Shown: positions 15,828-25,129 of the stretch, in pieces
Position numbering within the stretch: position 1 is the stretch's first letter
How the letters are laid out: each line of letters opens with the position of its first letter
NCBI GenBank assembly: GCA_902776985.1
Contig: CACYSD010000017.1
Location: forward strand, 1-59,749
Origin: UBA3839 sp902776985
Lineage (GTDB): Bacteria > Bacteroidota > Bacteroidia > Bacteroidales > Bacteroidaceae
Length of the DNA: 59,749 nucleotides
Direction: 5' to 3'
The notes under the pieces: model-generated
What the model was told of the DNA's origin: nothing
Databases searched by the model: none
Seen by the model: the letters and a program-made list of their open reading frames with translations, nothing else
Position numbers and translations under genes: made by a program

Positions 15828-18800
15828 ATGTTGGAAATGTTAAAATCGGAAAGCAGACATTTGCATTTCACGGTAGACACCATCGGCAACGTCATGTTCA
15901 AAGGCCAGCTCATGCTCAAAACCTATGACGGCACCAGTTGGAGCGAACCCACACCGCTCTATTTCCCACTCGACAACAATCATTTCATCACTGCATACGA
16001 CTTGCTGATGCGTAACGACACCGTACTCGTGGCAGCCAACCTCATTTCAAACGAATTTGGCAAACCTGTCCTACGCTACGCTTCCAAGCCTCTTGCATCC
16101 TCAACTGTTACCTACACCGATGACGAGATCGTGCCCGACCAGTTTATGATGCACCGTGTGGGCATGAACGCCATCATCGGAATGGTTTACGAGACCACGG
16201 ACTCAGTGCCGGATATTTACATCCGCACCCTTGCCATGAGCGGTAAACACGACGGTCTTCCTGGAGGCAGCCTCAATACTGGCTACAAGATGCCTGGACG
16301 TATTAAGATAGTTTGCGACCGTGATGCCGTCGATGTCAATGACTTCGCAGTACTCTGGACAGAACTCAACAACGTTTATCGTTCCGACGACGGCACCGAG
16401 TCCTACACCGATAACCTTTGCACCATGCTCAATGCCTCGCGAATCCACATAGGTGAGGCCCTCCATCTTACCGACCCCATCACCGTGGGGTGTGAACTCG
16501 ACAGCCTCGTCATGACCGATTTCGACGGTGTGCTCGACGATGCACATATCAGCGTGGTTTATACTCTCGGCAATCCGGAGACCGGTGCCGGACTCATCAT
16601 GCACAATGACAAGTACTTCCACAATAGTTGCGAGACAGAAGTGTCCTGCGTGAGCACGATGCACATCGAAGGCCAGTACTTCACTGGTGGTATTGTAGGA
16701 GAAATTAATGACAAATCGGGGGAGAATACGGGCGATCCCTACGTGGATGGCTGTGTGTTTGCCGGTGACATCTATGCCCCAGGCTGTATGGTTTGCGCAG
16801 GCGGCATCTGTGCTGGGATTTATTATGATTCGTCCAATCCCGACCGTGGACTTTACATCAACAACTGTATCATGGCAGGTACGTTGAACTTAGAGGGTGC
16901 ACAAAAGCCCGGCATCATTGTTGGTAGTCTGCCCACACCAGCAGAAAATGTCGCCGGTTGCTACTACGACAAATGCTTAGTGCCGTCAGGAAATGTCATC
17001 GGGGGCATCCCCACACATACTCTCATCCGTGCTCTCACCACCGAAGAACTCACCTCTGGCAACGAGATGAAGGTGTCGATGCTCGACCTTGACGAGAGCG
17101 CAGCACATGGCTTCACCCTGACCAAAGGCTATTATCCGCGAGTGTTCTGCAACACGGAATGGTCAGGCTACAGTGTACTGAACAACGATAATAACAATAG
17201 TATAAGCAGCGCAAACCACCCCTACTGGCGCTACTCATCCGTTGACAAAACGAACTGTGTATATCAGGCAGGTGCATGGCTTGCCTCCACACCCATCGAA
17301 ATTCCCAAGGGCGACGTAGCCTACGACCTCGTCTCCTACACTGTGGCTAAAACCAAGGAAGTTACATGGACTGAACCGAACGGACGCGAAGCGAAGATAA
17401 AGTCCTTCCCCGACTATCCCACCAATGCTACCTGCATCACAGTCGCTGGTGATACGGCATACGCCACTACCAACGGCACTTTCAAGGCTGTAATGGGCAT
17501 AAAGCCCGACAAGAAAATGGCTGTGGCATTCAGTCGTCCACTGCCCATTCGCGGCACGAAGATCCTGAATATCATTGCCACTCCCGAACAGGAGTGGGAC
17601 GGATCCTTCTCTTCCACTTTTGCTGCCGGTGCAGGAACAGCCGAAGACCCTTACATTATCAAGACCGGCGCACAATTGGCCTACGCCGTACAGAACAACC
17701 AGGAGGGACAGTTCTACAAGCAACTCTGCGACATCACACTTGTTAAGAATCTTATTGATTACTCAGACGCACTGCTTAACTGCAAATACAGCAGCGTCAG
17801 CCTGGGCACAACGAACCAGATGTGGGGCACATCCAACCAATGGAATACGACCTCCTACCAGTGGAATTCCTCAGCAGTGGTGTGGCGAGCACGCTACGAT
17901 GGCGACGGACACTTGGTGAAGGGTGTCTACATCCCCACCAGTGTGCAACAGATGGGACTGTTCGGTAACATCGAATCGAGTGGCGTGGTCGAGAACCTCG
18001 GTGTGGTGGATAGCTATATCGACAACATGCGCTGTGGTCTGCTGGCTTACAAGATGGACGGAACCGTACGCAACTGTCTGTTCCATGGAGTCGTCTTCGG
18101 GGGATACTACAACGACGACGACAACAGCATGGGCTACAACGGCGGCATTTGTTCATACGTCGGTCCCTCAAACAGCAACGCATTGATCGAGGACTGCGTC
18201 AGCGCCGTTTACAACAAATTTTTAGTGCAGGACTATTCGCCCTTTGTCTCCCTACCAGCAAGCGGCAACACGTTGCAGAACAATGGAAAGGTGCAGAACT
18301 GTCTGGCAGTCGTGCCCACCTCGTTCGGCGATGCCAACTTCGACTATCACTACACCGCCTCTGGCCGTTCGTATATTCAGAACTGCTACTGGCTTCGCGG
18401 TTACGAACCTACCCGAACGGGGCAGACGCTCGACGAAATCTGTGAGGCTCTCGGCCAACGCAGCCGCTGGACCTATTCCAAAGGTTACTTCCCCACACTC
18501 AAGACCTTTGCAAAGAAAGACATAGCGCGACTCATGACGATACCTGTCCGCACCGACGACGGTTACGACGACGGTTACGACCAGTACCTGCTCGGGTTCA
18601 ATCGCCAACTCTTGTTCGAACCCGGCTCTGCCTCATGGACATACAACGTCAGTGGCGATTGCATCGAAGCCGATGCTGACATGGGCATTGTCGTACCGAA
18701 GTATAAAAACATTAACTATGTAGAAGAAGATGACCGCTGGTTAGGATGGACAAGCCTGCTGGTTGCCACCCTCGGCAATGCCACCTTGGGTATTCCAGTT

Positions 18801-20195
18801 GTCACCAGTGGACAACTGGAATACCGTGGCATCACCATCGCCGACGAAAATGCACGCACGGCCTGCATGAACGTCTTCGACACCAACGGCGATGACGTCC
18901 TCTCGCTGGACGAATTGAAAGCTGTTACTGCAGCGAGTATGAACGAGGCATTTCAGACTTCCTCATATGCTGGGATAGCAAAGCAGACGCAGAGTTTTCC
19001 AGAGTTACGCTTCTTCAAGAACGTGACAGAACTCACCACCCAACTCAACGGCTTCTCCGCACTCACCGAGGTGAGACTTCCCTATACCCTCACCTCGATT
19101 GGCAGCAACGCCTTCGACGGTTGCATGAGTCTGGAGGAAGTGACCATCCCTGCCCGTGTCAACACCATAGATGCTCATCCCTTCTTCGTCTCAGCCGTCA
19201 AGAACGTCTATGTCGACCCCTTCAATGAGAACTTCAAATCGCGCGACGGTATTCTCTTCGACGTGAACGACGTGCTCATTTCCTATCCCAACGGACGCAG
19301 CGGAGAAGAAGCGGAGATCCCCGGTGTTATCACCGAAATAGCCGACGGAGCCATCCACTACATCTGGGGACTCAAGCGACTCTACTTCGAGACCGAGGAC
19401 TACGAGACCGTGCCCTACCTCAATACTGATGGCATCAAGACCATCGGTGATGAACTGCTTGACGTCTACGTCTGCGATGCCACCTACGGCAGCGTACTCA
19501 TGGAAGCCTACAACGAAGACGATTCCTGGGCAGACTATGTCGATGCCGACAAGCTGCATTGCTACTATCCACTCACTGTGGGCAGCGCAAAGGCCGCCAC
19601 CATGTACATCGGCTTCGATACCGAACTGCCTGCACAGTTGACCCCCTATATCGTCACATCCACCGACAAGGACGGAAACACAGCCTACCTGCTCAGCCAG
19701 CCGCGCCGTGTGCCCAGCCTCACTCCCGTAGTTATCATGGCAACGAAAGCAGGCAAATACCGTCTCACACCGCTCGACGAGACGCTTGAGCCGTGGAAGA
19801 TGTACGAGAACCGCCTGAACGGAGTAGGGCGCGACGGCATGGAAGTCTATCAGAGCGACGCTGACCGCGGAAGTATCCTCACGCTGGGCTACAACAGTGC
19901 CAAGACGCTCGGCTTCTACTATTACAAAGGCAGCCGCATTGCTCCCTACCGCGCCTACCTCACCTACAACTGGGTGGGCGACTCCAGTGCGAAATACTTC
20001 ATCCAATTTGTGGAAGACGATCCCTCCACCGACATCGAAGCTATTGACACGAAAACAATGGAAACAGAAACCGATAGTCCGGTGTATGATTTGAAGGGAC
20101 GGAAAGTGGCCGACAGTATAAACTCCGCCATGCTTCATTCCCGATTGATTCCTGGCATCTATGTCTCAGGAGGCAAAAAAATCATCGTACGATAG
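15828..20195 (+). CDS. large surface protein lacking a signal peptide (GLUG-like, EF-hand, LRR)
   Basis: The start given is the first ATG of the frame (1455 residues); a TTG 27 nt upstream is the other option, and a stop codon lies just before it. Neither gives a signal peptide, although the body looks extracellular, so the 5' end is probably missing. Contents: beta-rich N-terminal half, GLUG-like segments (FTGGIVGEIND, MGLFGNIESSGVVENLGVVD, RNCLFHGVVFGG), an EF-hand-like loop DTNGDDVLSLDELK near residue 1020, and LRR_5-type repeats (LTEVRLPYTLTSIGSNAFDG) near residue 1085. The tail VYDLKGRKVADS...GIYVSGGKKIIVR matches sorting-type C-termini of secreted Prevotella proteins. No clear promoter was found. 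Confidence 0.7.
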   Translation: MLEMLKSESRHLHFTVDTIGNVMFKGQLMLKTYDGTSWSEPTPLYFPLDNNHFITAYDLLMRNDTVLVAANLISNEFGKPVLRYASKPLASSTVTYTDDEIVPDQFMMHRVGMNAIIGMVYETTDSVPDIYIRTLAMSGKHDGLPGGSLNTGYKMPGRIKIVCDRDAVDVNDFAVLWTELNNVYRSDDGTESYTDNLCTMLNASRIHIGEALHLTDPITVGCELDSLVMTDFDGVLDDAHISVVYTLGNPETGAGLIMHNDKYFHNSCETEVSCVSTMHIEGQYFTGGIVGEINDKSGENTGDPYVDGCVFAGDIYAPGCMVCAGGICAGIYYDSSNPDRGLYINNCIMAGTLNLEGAQKPGIIVGSLPTPAENVAGCYYDKCLVPSGNVIGGIPTHTLIRALTTEELTSGNEMKVSMLDLDESAAHGFTLTKGYYPRVFCNTEWSGYSVLNNDNNNSISSANHPYWRYSSVDKTNCVYQAGAWLASTPIEIPKGDVAYDLVSYTVAKTKEVTWTEPNGREAKIKSFPDYPTNATCITVAGDTAYATTNGTFKAVMGIKPDKKMAVAFSRPLPIRGTKILNIIATPEQEWDGSFSSTFAAGAGTAEDPYIIKTGAQLAYAVQNNQEGQFYKQLCDITLVKNLIDYSDALLNCKYSSVSLGTTNQMWGTSNQWNTTSYQWNSSAVVWRARYDGDGHLVKGVYIPTSVQQMGLFGNIESSGVVENLGVVDSYIDNMRCGLLAYKMDGTVRNCLFHGVVFGGYYNDDDNSMGYNGGICSYVGPSNSNALIEDCVSAVYNKFLVQDYSPFVSLPASGNTLQNNGKVQNCLAVVPTSFGDANFDYHYTASGRSYIQNCYWLRGYEPTRTGQTLDEICEALGQRSRWTYSKGYFPTLKTFAKKDIARLMTIPVRTDDGYDDGYDQYLLGFNRQLLFEPGSASWTYNVSGDCIEADADMGIVVPKYKNINYVEEDDRWLGWTSLLVATLGNATLGIPVVTSGQLEYRGITIADENARTACMNVFDTNGDDVLSLDELKAVTAASMNEAFQTSSYAGIAKQTQSFPELRFFKNVTELTTQLNGFSALTEVRLPYTLTSIGSNAFDGCMSLEEVTIPARVNTIDAHPFFVSAVKNVYVDPFNENFKSRDGILFDVNDVLISYPNGRSGEEAEIPGVITEIADGAIHYIWGLKRLYFETEDYETVPYLNTDGIKTIGDELLDVYVCDATYGSVLMEAYNEDDSWADYVDADKLHCYYPLTVGSAKAATMYIGFDTELPAQLTPYIVTSTDKDGNTAYLLSQPRRVPSLTPVVIMATKAGKYRLTPLDETLEPWKMYENRLNGVGRDGMEVYQSDADRGSILTLGYNSAKTLGFYYYKGSRIAPYRAYLTYNWVGDSSAKYFIQFVEDDPSTDIEAIDTKTMETETDSPVYDLKGRKVADSINSAMLHSRLIPGIYVSGGKKIIVR

Positions 20196-20239
20196 TGACG
20201 ATAGATATTCTTTTTGGGAGTTAAGAGCATGGAACGCTC

Positions 20240-20749
20240 CTAAGTAACTAAAATTGTAAAATTGTCCAAATACCAGATGGGTGCAAAAAAATACTTTAAG
20301 GGTCGCTCAGGACTCATTTTCTGTCCATAGATAGTAAGTTTACCGCTTCCAAGCATGATGGGGCTATATTTTTCTCTTTTTATTTCGCAATGCTTGCCAT
20401 CCATCAGTATGATGTGGACATCGCCTTTGATTGTAAGACAACCGATACTTTCATTTCTTCCCACATAATACCAACCATCTGTAAGATCGCTGGCATTATA
20501 CTCTGTCAGCTGTGTGGCGTTAGACTTCTTTTCTTTGCCGTTAGCATCAATGTATCTGACATATTTAGCCCACGCTGTCTGTGTGGTGGCAAACAAAGTA
20601 AGGACAAGCAGTGCAACTGTCCTTAAATTCAAGGCGCAGGACAGCGTCATTGCTGTCTGCGCCGCAGAAAGATTTGTTTTGTGTTTTATTTTGTGTTTGT
20701 GTTGTGCTTGTGTCGTGTTTGTGTCGTGTATATATAAATATTGTGTCAT
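20240..20749 (-). pseudogene. truncated surface protein stub with signal peptide
   Basis: The stub starts at MTQYLYIHDTNTTQAQHKHK, an unusual His/Thr/Gln-rich head, then a hydrophobic signal (RTVALLVLTLFATTQTAWA). The beginning of a Prevotella-type secreted domain follows: KYVRYIDANGKEK, GWYYVGRNES, LTIKGDVHIILMDGKH and SGKLTIYGQK. At that point (20323) the sequence changes abruptly into a 49-bp copy of the start of the PASTA gene, read antisense, and the frame ends 83 nt later. Related proteins continue for hundreds of residues, so this is a 3'-truncated remnant. A promoter element is present upstream, so it may still be transcribed. Confidence 0.65.
20275..20323 (+). repeat. 49-bp direct repeat, copy 1 (fragment of the PASTA gene start)
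   Basis: This segment matches 22333-22381 at 48 of 49 bases (C at 20306, T at 22364). It includes the PASTA gene's ATG and about 15 codons, but here it continues into the truncated surface-protein stub. The two copies flank the stub promoter and the AraC-type regulator gene. Confidence 0.95.
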
Positions 20750-20902
20750 TGTTTTTTGTCCTTTTGTATGTTGCGCCAGCAGAGCCAGAGAAACCAAATG
20801 GCTCCAACGGCCAGGAAAGAACATAAGATATAAACTAGTATCATTGCTGGTTTTATTACATTTTTGTTTAAGATCGATGTGCGACCTGTTTGTTTTCGGG
20901 TG

Positions 20903-20910
20903 CAAAATTA
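20903..20910 (-). promoter_or_regulatory. -7 promoter element for the truncated stub
   Basis: The minus strand reads TAATTTTG, about 154 nt upstream of the chosen stub start. Confidence 0.45.
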
Positions 20911-20930
20911 CTCCTTTTATATAAAAACGT

Positions 20931-21036
20931 ACATAACAAATTGTACACGTTCATTACAAAACGGTGTAATATTCATTACATCTATGTGTAAGAACATAAC
21001 AAATTGTACACGGCGTGTAAGAAATGGGTGTAAGAA
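20931..21036. promoter_or_regulatory. operator-like repeat cluster between stub and AraC-type gene
   Basis: The 19-bp sequence ACATAACAAATTGTACACG occurs at 20931-20949 and again at 20994-21012. GTGTAAGAA occurs at 20986, 21015 and 21028. A short palindrome, TTACAAAACGGTGTAA, lies between them. The cluster sits between two divergent promoters (20903 and 21173), the usual place for operators. The remaining gap to 21207 has only the promoter. Confidence 0.4.
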
Positions 21037-21149
21037 ACCAGTTTATACTTCACTTCCCTTAAGTTTAGGGTTAAGTTCCCTCAAGTTTACACTTATTTGC
21101 TTGTATTTTTTGTTTTTCTAAAAAAAAATGAGCGAAGCGACCCTTTGTT

Positions 21150-21180
21150 TTTGTAAAAAAGAAGAAAATCTGTAACTTTG
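21150..21180 (+). promoter_or_regulatory. promoter of the AraC-type regulator gene
   Basis: TTTG (21150-21153) and TAACTTTG (21173-21180) are separated by 19 nt, which matches the spacing of the Bacteroidetes -33/-7 consensus. Confidence 0.65.
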
Positions 21181-21207
21181 CAGTTGTTTTAATAGAAATC
21201 CAAGCTC

Positions 21208-22290
21208 ATGGACAGATACTATTATTACGGCGTAGCCGCAATGCTCTATATAACAACCTGTTGGGCTTTTGCTATCGTGCGCTGGTTCCATACTTGTCAG
21301 GAGCCGAAGGAGCGCAGAGCCTACATCTGGCCCGACCGCAAAATGCAAGTGCTCGTCTTTCTCATGGCGACACTGCTTCTTCCTTACGTTATCGACCCGA
21401 CCAACGAGTCTGCGTGGACGCTGATGAAGAGCTATTATCCAGGTACTTACTATTTCTATTCAGGCATGCTGATGCTCTGCTATGCAGGCACGGTAAAACA
21501 ATGGAACCGTTGGAAATTTGTAAGTTGGATAGCTGCCTGCATCGTCATTGCCACCATGCTTCTTCCCATCCTCAACGCCTGGTTACCATTTGAATTTATG
21601 AACAGGCAGGGATTGGAATTGTGGCATTATGTCATCACTGTCGAGAGTTTTTTGATGATGGCTTTCTGCTTTATGGCCATGTGGCAGGTATGGCACTGGG
21701 TTCGTGAGTCCAACGATGCCAACTACTCCAATCCCGACGATTTCCCCGTGAAATACGCAAGCATGATCCTCTACTATCCTGTTGTCCTCACGCCTCTGGT
21801 TTGGCCGGCATATATCCTTGACTCACGTCAGGTGATGGCTGTCCTGCACCTCTTCCTGGCAGCCTTCAACATGGTGTTATTGGTTACCGTGATGCCGGCT
21901 TGGCGACGTAAGTTGATGCTGCCATCTACTGTTGACGAGGACTCCGAATCCGAGAATGATGAACCTCATGATGCAAATATTGAGGAGCATATAGAGCAGA
22001 CCGCTCTCGAAATCCGTGCTTATGTTGAGGAGCAGAGTGCCTATCTCGACCCTCACCTTAAGGTTGACGACGTGGTGCAGCATTGCCAGATGGGACGCAC
22101 TTACGTTTCGCTGACTTTCCAGCGTCGCTTCAATTCATTCGCCAGCTACGTCAATAGCCTGCGTCTGGCTCACTACGAGCAGTACATGGCTGCTCACCCC
22201 GAAGAAACAAAGGAATCTGCTGCGCTTGCTTCAGGCTTCTCCAACTACATGAGCTACTATCGTGCTAAGCGTAAGCAGGAGCGGGGCTGA
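21208..22290 (+). CDS. membrane-bound AraC-family transcription regulator
   Basis: Residues 1 to about 230 form roughly seven hydrophobic segments (for example VLVFLMATLLLPYVI and FVSWIAACIVIATMLLPIL). An acidic linker follows (DEDSESENDEPHD), then a C-terminal region of about 90 residues. That region reads as an AraC-type helix-turn-helix: HLKVDDVVQHCQMGRTYVSLTFQRRF, then ESAALASGFSNYMSYYRAKRK in the second helix pair. This architecture, a membrane sensor fused to an AraC DNA-binding domain, is common in Bacteroidetes; the signal is unknown. Both the operator-like repeats and the promoter lie directly upstream, so autoregulation is plausible. The gene lies between the two copies of the 49-bp repeat. 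Confidence 0.85.
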   Translation: MDRYYYYGVAAMLYITTCWAFAIVRWFHTCQEPKERRAYIWPDRKMQVLVFLMATLLLPYVIDPTNESAWTLMKSYYPGTYYFYSGMLMLCYAGTVKQWNRWKFVSWIAACIVIATMLLPILNAWLPFEFMNRQGLELWHYVITVESFLMMAFCFMAMWQVWHWVRESNDANYSNPDDFPVKYASMILYYPVVLTPLVWPAYILDSRQVMAVLHLFLAAFNMVLLVTVMPAWRRKLMLPSTVDEDSESENDEPHDANIEEHIEQTALEIRAYVEEQSAYLDPHLKVDDVVQHCQMGRTYVSLTFQRRFNSFASYVNSLRLAHYEQYMAAHPEETKESAALASGFSNYMSYYRAKRKQERG

Positions 22291-22332
22291 TTGAGAACTT
22301 AAGAACTTAAGAACTTAAAAACTCTATAGAAT

Positions 22333-22381
22333 AGATGGGTGCAAAAAAATACTTTAAGGGTCGTTCAGGACTCATTTTCTG
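22333..22381 (+). repeat. 49-bp direct repeat, copy 2 (start of the PASTA gene)
   Basis: This is the functional context of the repeat: the intact PASTA gene begins inside it. The preceding 22295-22320 contains a short tandem AACTTAAG repeat. Confidence 0.95.
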
Positions 22382-22958
22382 GCTAAATGTGCTGGGAGGT
22401 TTGGTAGTGCTGTTTGGTGTGCCATATCTGCTGATGACGTCACTCGATGCGTTTACACATCATGGTGAGAAAATTGAAGTGCCGGACGTGGTGAATCAGT
22501 CAGCTGCTAATGCAGCAGAGATGCTTGATCAGTGTAAACTGGTAGCGGTAGTGAGTGACTCTACTTACGATAGTCATTATGCTCCGGGTACAGTGCTGGC
22601 TCAGCATCCACTGCCTGGAAACGAAGTGAAGAGCGGACGTGAGATTTATCTTACTGTGAACCGCAACGGTTATCCTCCAATCAAAATGCCTGACCTGGTG
22701 CGCAACACCACTGAGCGTATTGCAAGTATGCGCCTGAAGCAGCTTGGCTTTAAACTGACTACTACTCGCAGGGTGGAGAACGAGCCTGAAGGTCTTGTAC
22801 TCTACGTGAAGCAGGGCAGTCGTACGCTGCATGCAGGTGAGATGATTAGTCGTGATGTTCCTCTGACTATTTACGTAGGTGACGGATTCCCAGTGGATAC
22901 TCTTGAGGTAGACTCATTCGGAATTGTTAATGACGGTGGATTTGATATTGAGTTATAA
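22335..22958 (+). CDS. PASTA-domain membrane protein
   Basis: The 207-residue protein has one N-terminal transmembrane segment (LIFWLNVLGGLVVLFGVPYLL). Two clear PASTA repeats follow (EVPDVVNQSAANAAEMLDQC to VLAQHPLPGNEVKSGREIYLTVN, then MPDLVRNTTERIASMRLKQLGF to VLYVKQGSRTL), plus a diverged ending. PASTA domains bind peptidoglycan stem peptides or beta-lactams in Ser/Thr kinases and PBPs; here no kinase is attached, so it is a stand-alone wall-associated protein. Its stop codon overlaps the rluD-like start by one base, and ddl is close downstream, a usual Bacteroidetes order. Confidence 0.88.
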   Translation: MGAKKYFKGRSGLIFWLNVLGGLVVLFGVPYLLMTSLDAFTHHGEKIEVPDVVNQSAANAAEMLDQCKLVAVVSDSTYDSHYAPGTVLAQHPLPGNEVKSGREIYLTVNRNGYPPIKMPDLVRNTTERIASMRLKQLGFKLTTTRRVENEPEGLVLYVKQGSRTLHAGEMISRDVPLTIYVGDGFPVDTLEVDSFGIVNDGGFDIEL

Positions 22959-24019
22959 TGGATATTGCGGACGTGGATGTGATGTCGTTGATCGACGACG
23001 ATGTGGATGATCAGGCGCAGCTGTATGAACACTATAGGGTAGTGGCTGACAAAGGTCAGAAACTGCTACGTGTTGACAGATTCCTGATTGATCACCTCGG
23101 AGGGATTTCCCGTAACAGAGTGCAGAAGGCTGCTGATGCGGGATTCATCATGGTGAATGAGCGTCCGGTGAAGCGCAGTTACCGCGTGAAACCGCTGGAT
23201 GTAGTGCAGGTGATGCTCGACCGTCCGCATTATGAGAATAAAATCACTCCTGAGGATATTCCTCTGAACATAGTCTATGAAGATGATGACGTGCTGGTGG
23301 TGAACAAACCTGCTGGATTAGTGGTGCACCCGGGAGTGGGAAACTGGACTGGAACGATGCTCAATGCACTTGCATGGCATTTTCAGGATAAACCGCAATA
23401 CGATATAAATAATCCGGAGATAGGTCTCGTACACCGTATAGACAAAGATACCAGCGGACTTCTGGTGGTGGCTAAGACCCCTCACGCTAAGACTCATCTG
23501 GGTCTGCAGTTCTTCAACAAAACCACCCAGCGTGAGTACAACGCCCTGGTTTGGGGCACTTTCAATGAGGACAGCGGACGCATAGAAGGCAATATAGCCC
23601 GCAACCCCAAAGACCGTATGCAGATGGCGGTGTTTCCGCCCGACAGCGAAATCGGCAAGCATGCCGTCACACACTATGAGGTGATGGAGCGCTTCACCTA
23701 TACTACATTAGTGAAATGTCGCTTGGAAACTGGTCGCACACATCAGATCCGTGTTCACATGAAGCACATCGGTCATACGCTTTTCAATGACGAACGTTAT
23801 GGTGGCAATGAGATTCTGCGAGGAACTCCATCGTCAAAGTACCGCCAATTCGTAGATAATTGCTTCAAGATATGTCCGCGTCAGGCTCTGCATGCCAAGA
23901 CTCTGGGTTTTGTGCATCCCCGCACTGGCGAGAATATGTACTTCACCAGTGAACTGCCTGAGGATATGGTGGCGCTGATAGAGAAGTGGAGGAAATTAAG
24001 CCATCAGGATGCTGATTAA
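22958..24019 (+). CDS. rluD: RluA/RluD-family 23S rRNA pseudouridine synthase
   Basis: The 353-residue enzyme carries an S4 RNA-binding domain (RVDRFLIDHLGGISRNRVQKAADAG, residues about 38-65) and the catalytic motif GLVHRIDKDTSGLLVV with the nucleophilic Asp near residue 162. GRTHQIRVHMKHIGH follows in the C-terminal half. RluD converts uridines of helix 69 of 23S rRNA to pseudouridine. Assignment to RluD over RluC or RluA rests on the S4 domain and length only. It overlaps the PASTA gene by one base, so translation is probably coupled. Confidence 0.88.
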   Translation: MDIADVDVMSLIDDDVDDQAQLYEHYRVVADKGQKLLRVDRFLIDHLGGISRNRVQKAADAGFIMVNERPVKRSYRVKPLDVVQVMLDRPHYENKITPEDIPLNIVYEDDDVLVVNKPAGLVVHPGVGNWTGTMLNALAWHFQDKPQYDINNPEIGLVHRIDKDTSGLLVVAKTPHAKTHLGLQFFNKTTQREYNALVWGTFNEDSGRIEGNIARNPKDRMQMAVFPPDSEIGKHAVTHYEVMERFTYTTLVKCRLETGRTHQIRVHMKHIGHTLFNDERYGGNEILRGTPSSKYRQFVDNCFKICPRQALHAKTLGFVHPRTGENMYFTSELPEDMVALIEKWRKLSHQDAD

Positions 24020-24106
24020 ATAAAATAATAAGGCACTAGCGGAATATCGATATAACGTTATAACGTAATGACGACAATAAAAGCGCCTTCAAAAAATTAT
24101 ATAATA

Positions 24107-25129
24107 ATGAGTAAAAAAGAAACAAAGATGCAAGGGGAGGGGACTCCTGTTATAGCTATTGTGGCTGGCGGCGACTCCTCAGAACATGATGTATCATTGC
24201 GCTCAGCAGCGGGCATTGAGTCATGGCTTGACAAAGAATTATTTAATGTTTACATAGTTGAGGTTTCCCACAAAGGATGGGAGGCTCATCTGAGTGACGG
24301 AACCAAGGCGCAGGTTGACAGAAACGATTTCTCTTTCACCGATACAACTGCCGGAAAGAAGGTCCGTCCTGATTATGCATATATCACCATTCACGGAACA
24401 CCTGGCGAAAACGGAATCCTTCAGGGCTATTTCGAACTGCTCGGCATTCCTTACTCTTCTTGCGATGTTCTTGTTGCGGCAATGACATTCAATAAGTTTG
24501 TTTGCAACCAGTATCTTAAGGGTTTTGGAATCAAGGTGGCAGAAAGCATTCTCCTCCGCAACGAGGAGGTGAGCACAGAGGTCATCGTAGCCCGTGTAGG
24601 TCTGCCTTGCTTCGTGAAGCCAAATGGTGCAGGAAGCAGCTTCGGTGTGACTAAGTGCAAGACAGCCGAGGATATCCAGCCAGCCATAGCCAAGGCTAAG
24701 GAAGAGTGTGAGGAAGTGCTGATTGAGTCGTTCCTCGACGGAGTAGAACTCGCAAACGGTGTTTACCGCACCCGCAAGACTGGTACTGTGGTTCTTCCAA
24801 TTACCGAAGTTGTGACCCATAATGAGTTTTTCGACTACGATGCCAAGTACAATGGTCAGGTGGAGGAAATCACACCAGCCCGTTTGTCGGAAGATACAAC
24901 CAAGCGAGTCCAGGCGATTACGAAAGCTATTTACGAAATCCTTGGCGGCAGCGGTATCATGCGTGTAGACTATATCATCACCAAGGACGGTGACAAGGAC
25001 GTTGTGAATCTGCTTGAGATCAACGCCACTCCAGGTATGACTGCAACATCATTCATTCCTCAGCAGGTTCGTGCTGCAGGCATGGAAATGAAACAGATAC
25101 TAACTGATATAATACAAGAAAAACTATGA
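24107..25129 (+). CDS. ddl: D-alanine--D-alanine ligase
   Basis: The start MSKKETKMQGEG (24107) is preferred to an ATG 39 nt upstream because the next conserved part, VIAIVAGGDSSEHDVSLRSA, is the usual N-terminus of Ddl. The 340-residue ATP-grasp enzyme joins two D-Ala residues for peptidoglycan precursors. GLPCFVKPNGAGSSFGVTK is the ATP-binding loop, and YDAKYNGQVEEITPA and LLEINATPGMT carry the substrate and metal contacts. The next gene starts within its stop codon (ATGA overlap), so at least two genes are translated together. Confidence 0.95.
   Translation: MSKKETKMQGEGTPVIAIVAGGDSSEHDVSLRSAAGIESWLDKELFNVYIVEVSHKGWEAHLSDGTKAQVDRNDFSFTDTTAGKKVRPDYAYITIHGTPGENGILQGYFELLGIPYSSCDVLVAAMTFNKFVCNQYLKGFGIKVAESILLRNEEVSTEVIVARVGLPCFVKPNGAGSSFGVTKCKTAEDIQPAIAKAKEECEEVLIESFLDGVELANGVYRTRKTGTVVLPITEVVTHNEFFDYDAKYNGQVEEITPARLSEDTTKRVQAITKAIYEILGGSGIMRVDYIITKDGDKDVVNLLEINATPGMTATSFIPQQVRAAGMEMKQILTDIIQEKL

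Noticed and set aside
19191..20138. 315-codon antisense frame opposite the surface protein
   Set aside because: It mirrors the sense codons of a well-supported frame and has no features of its own.
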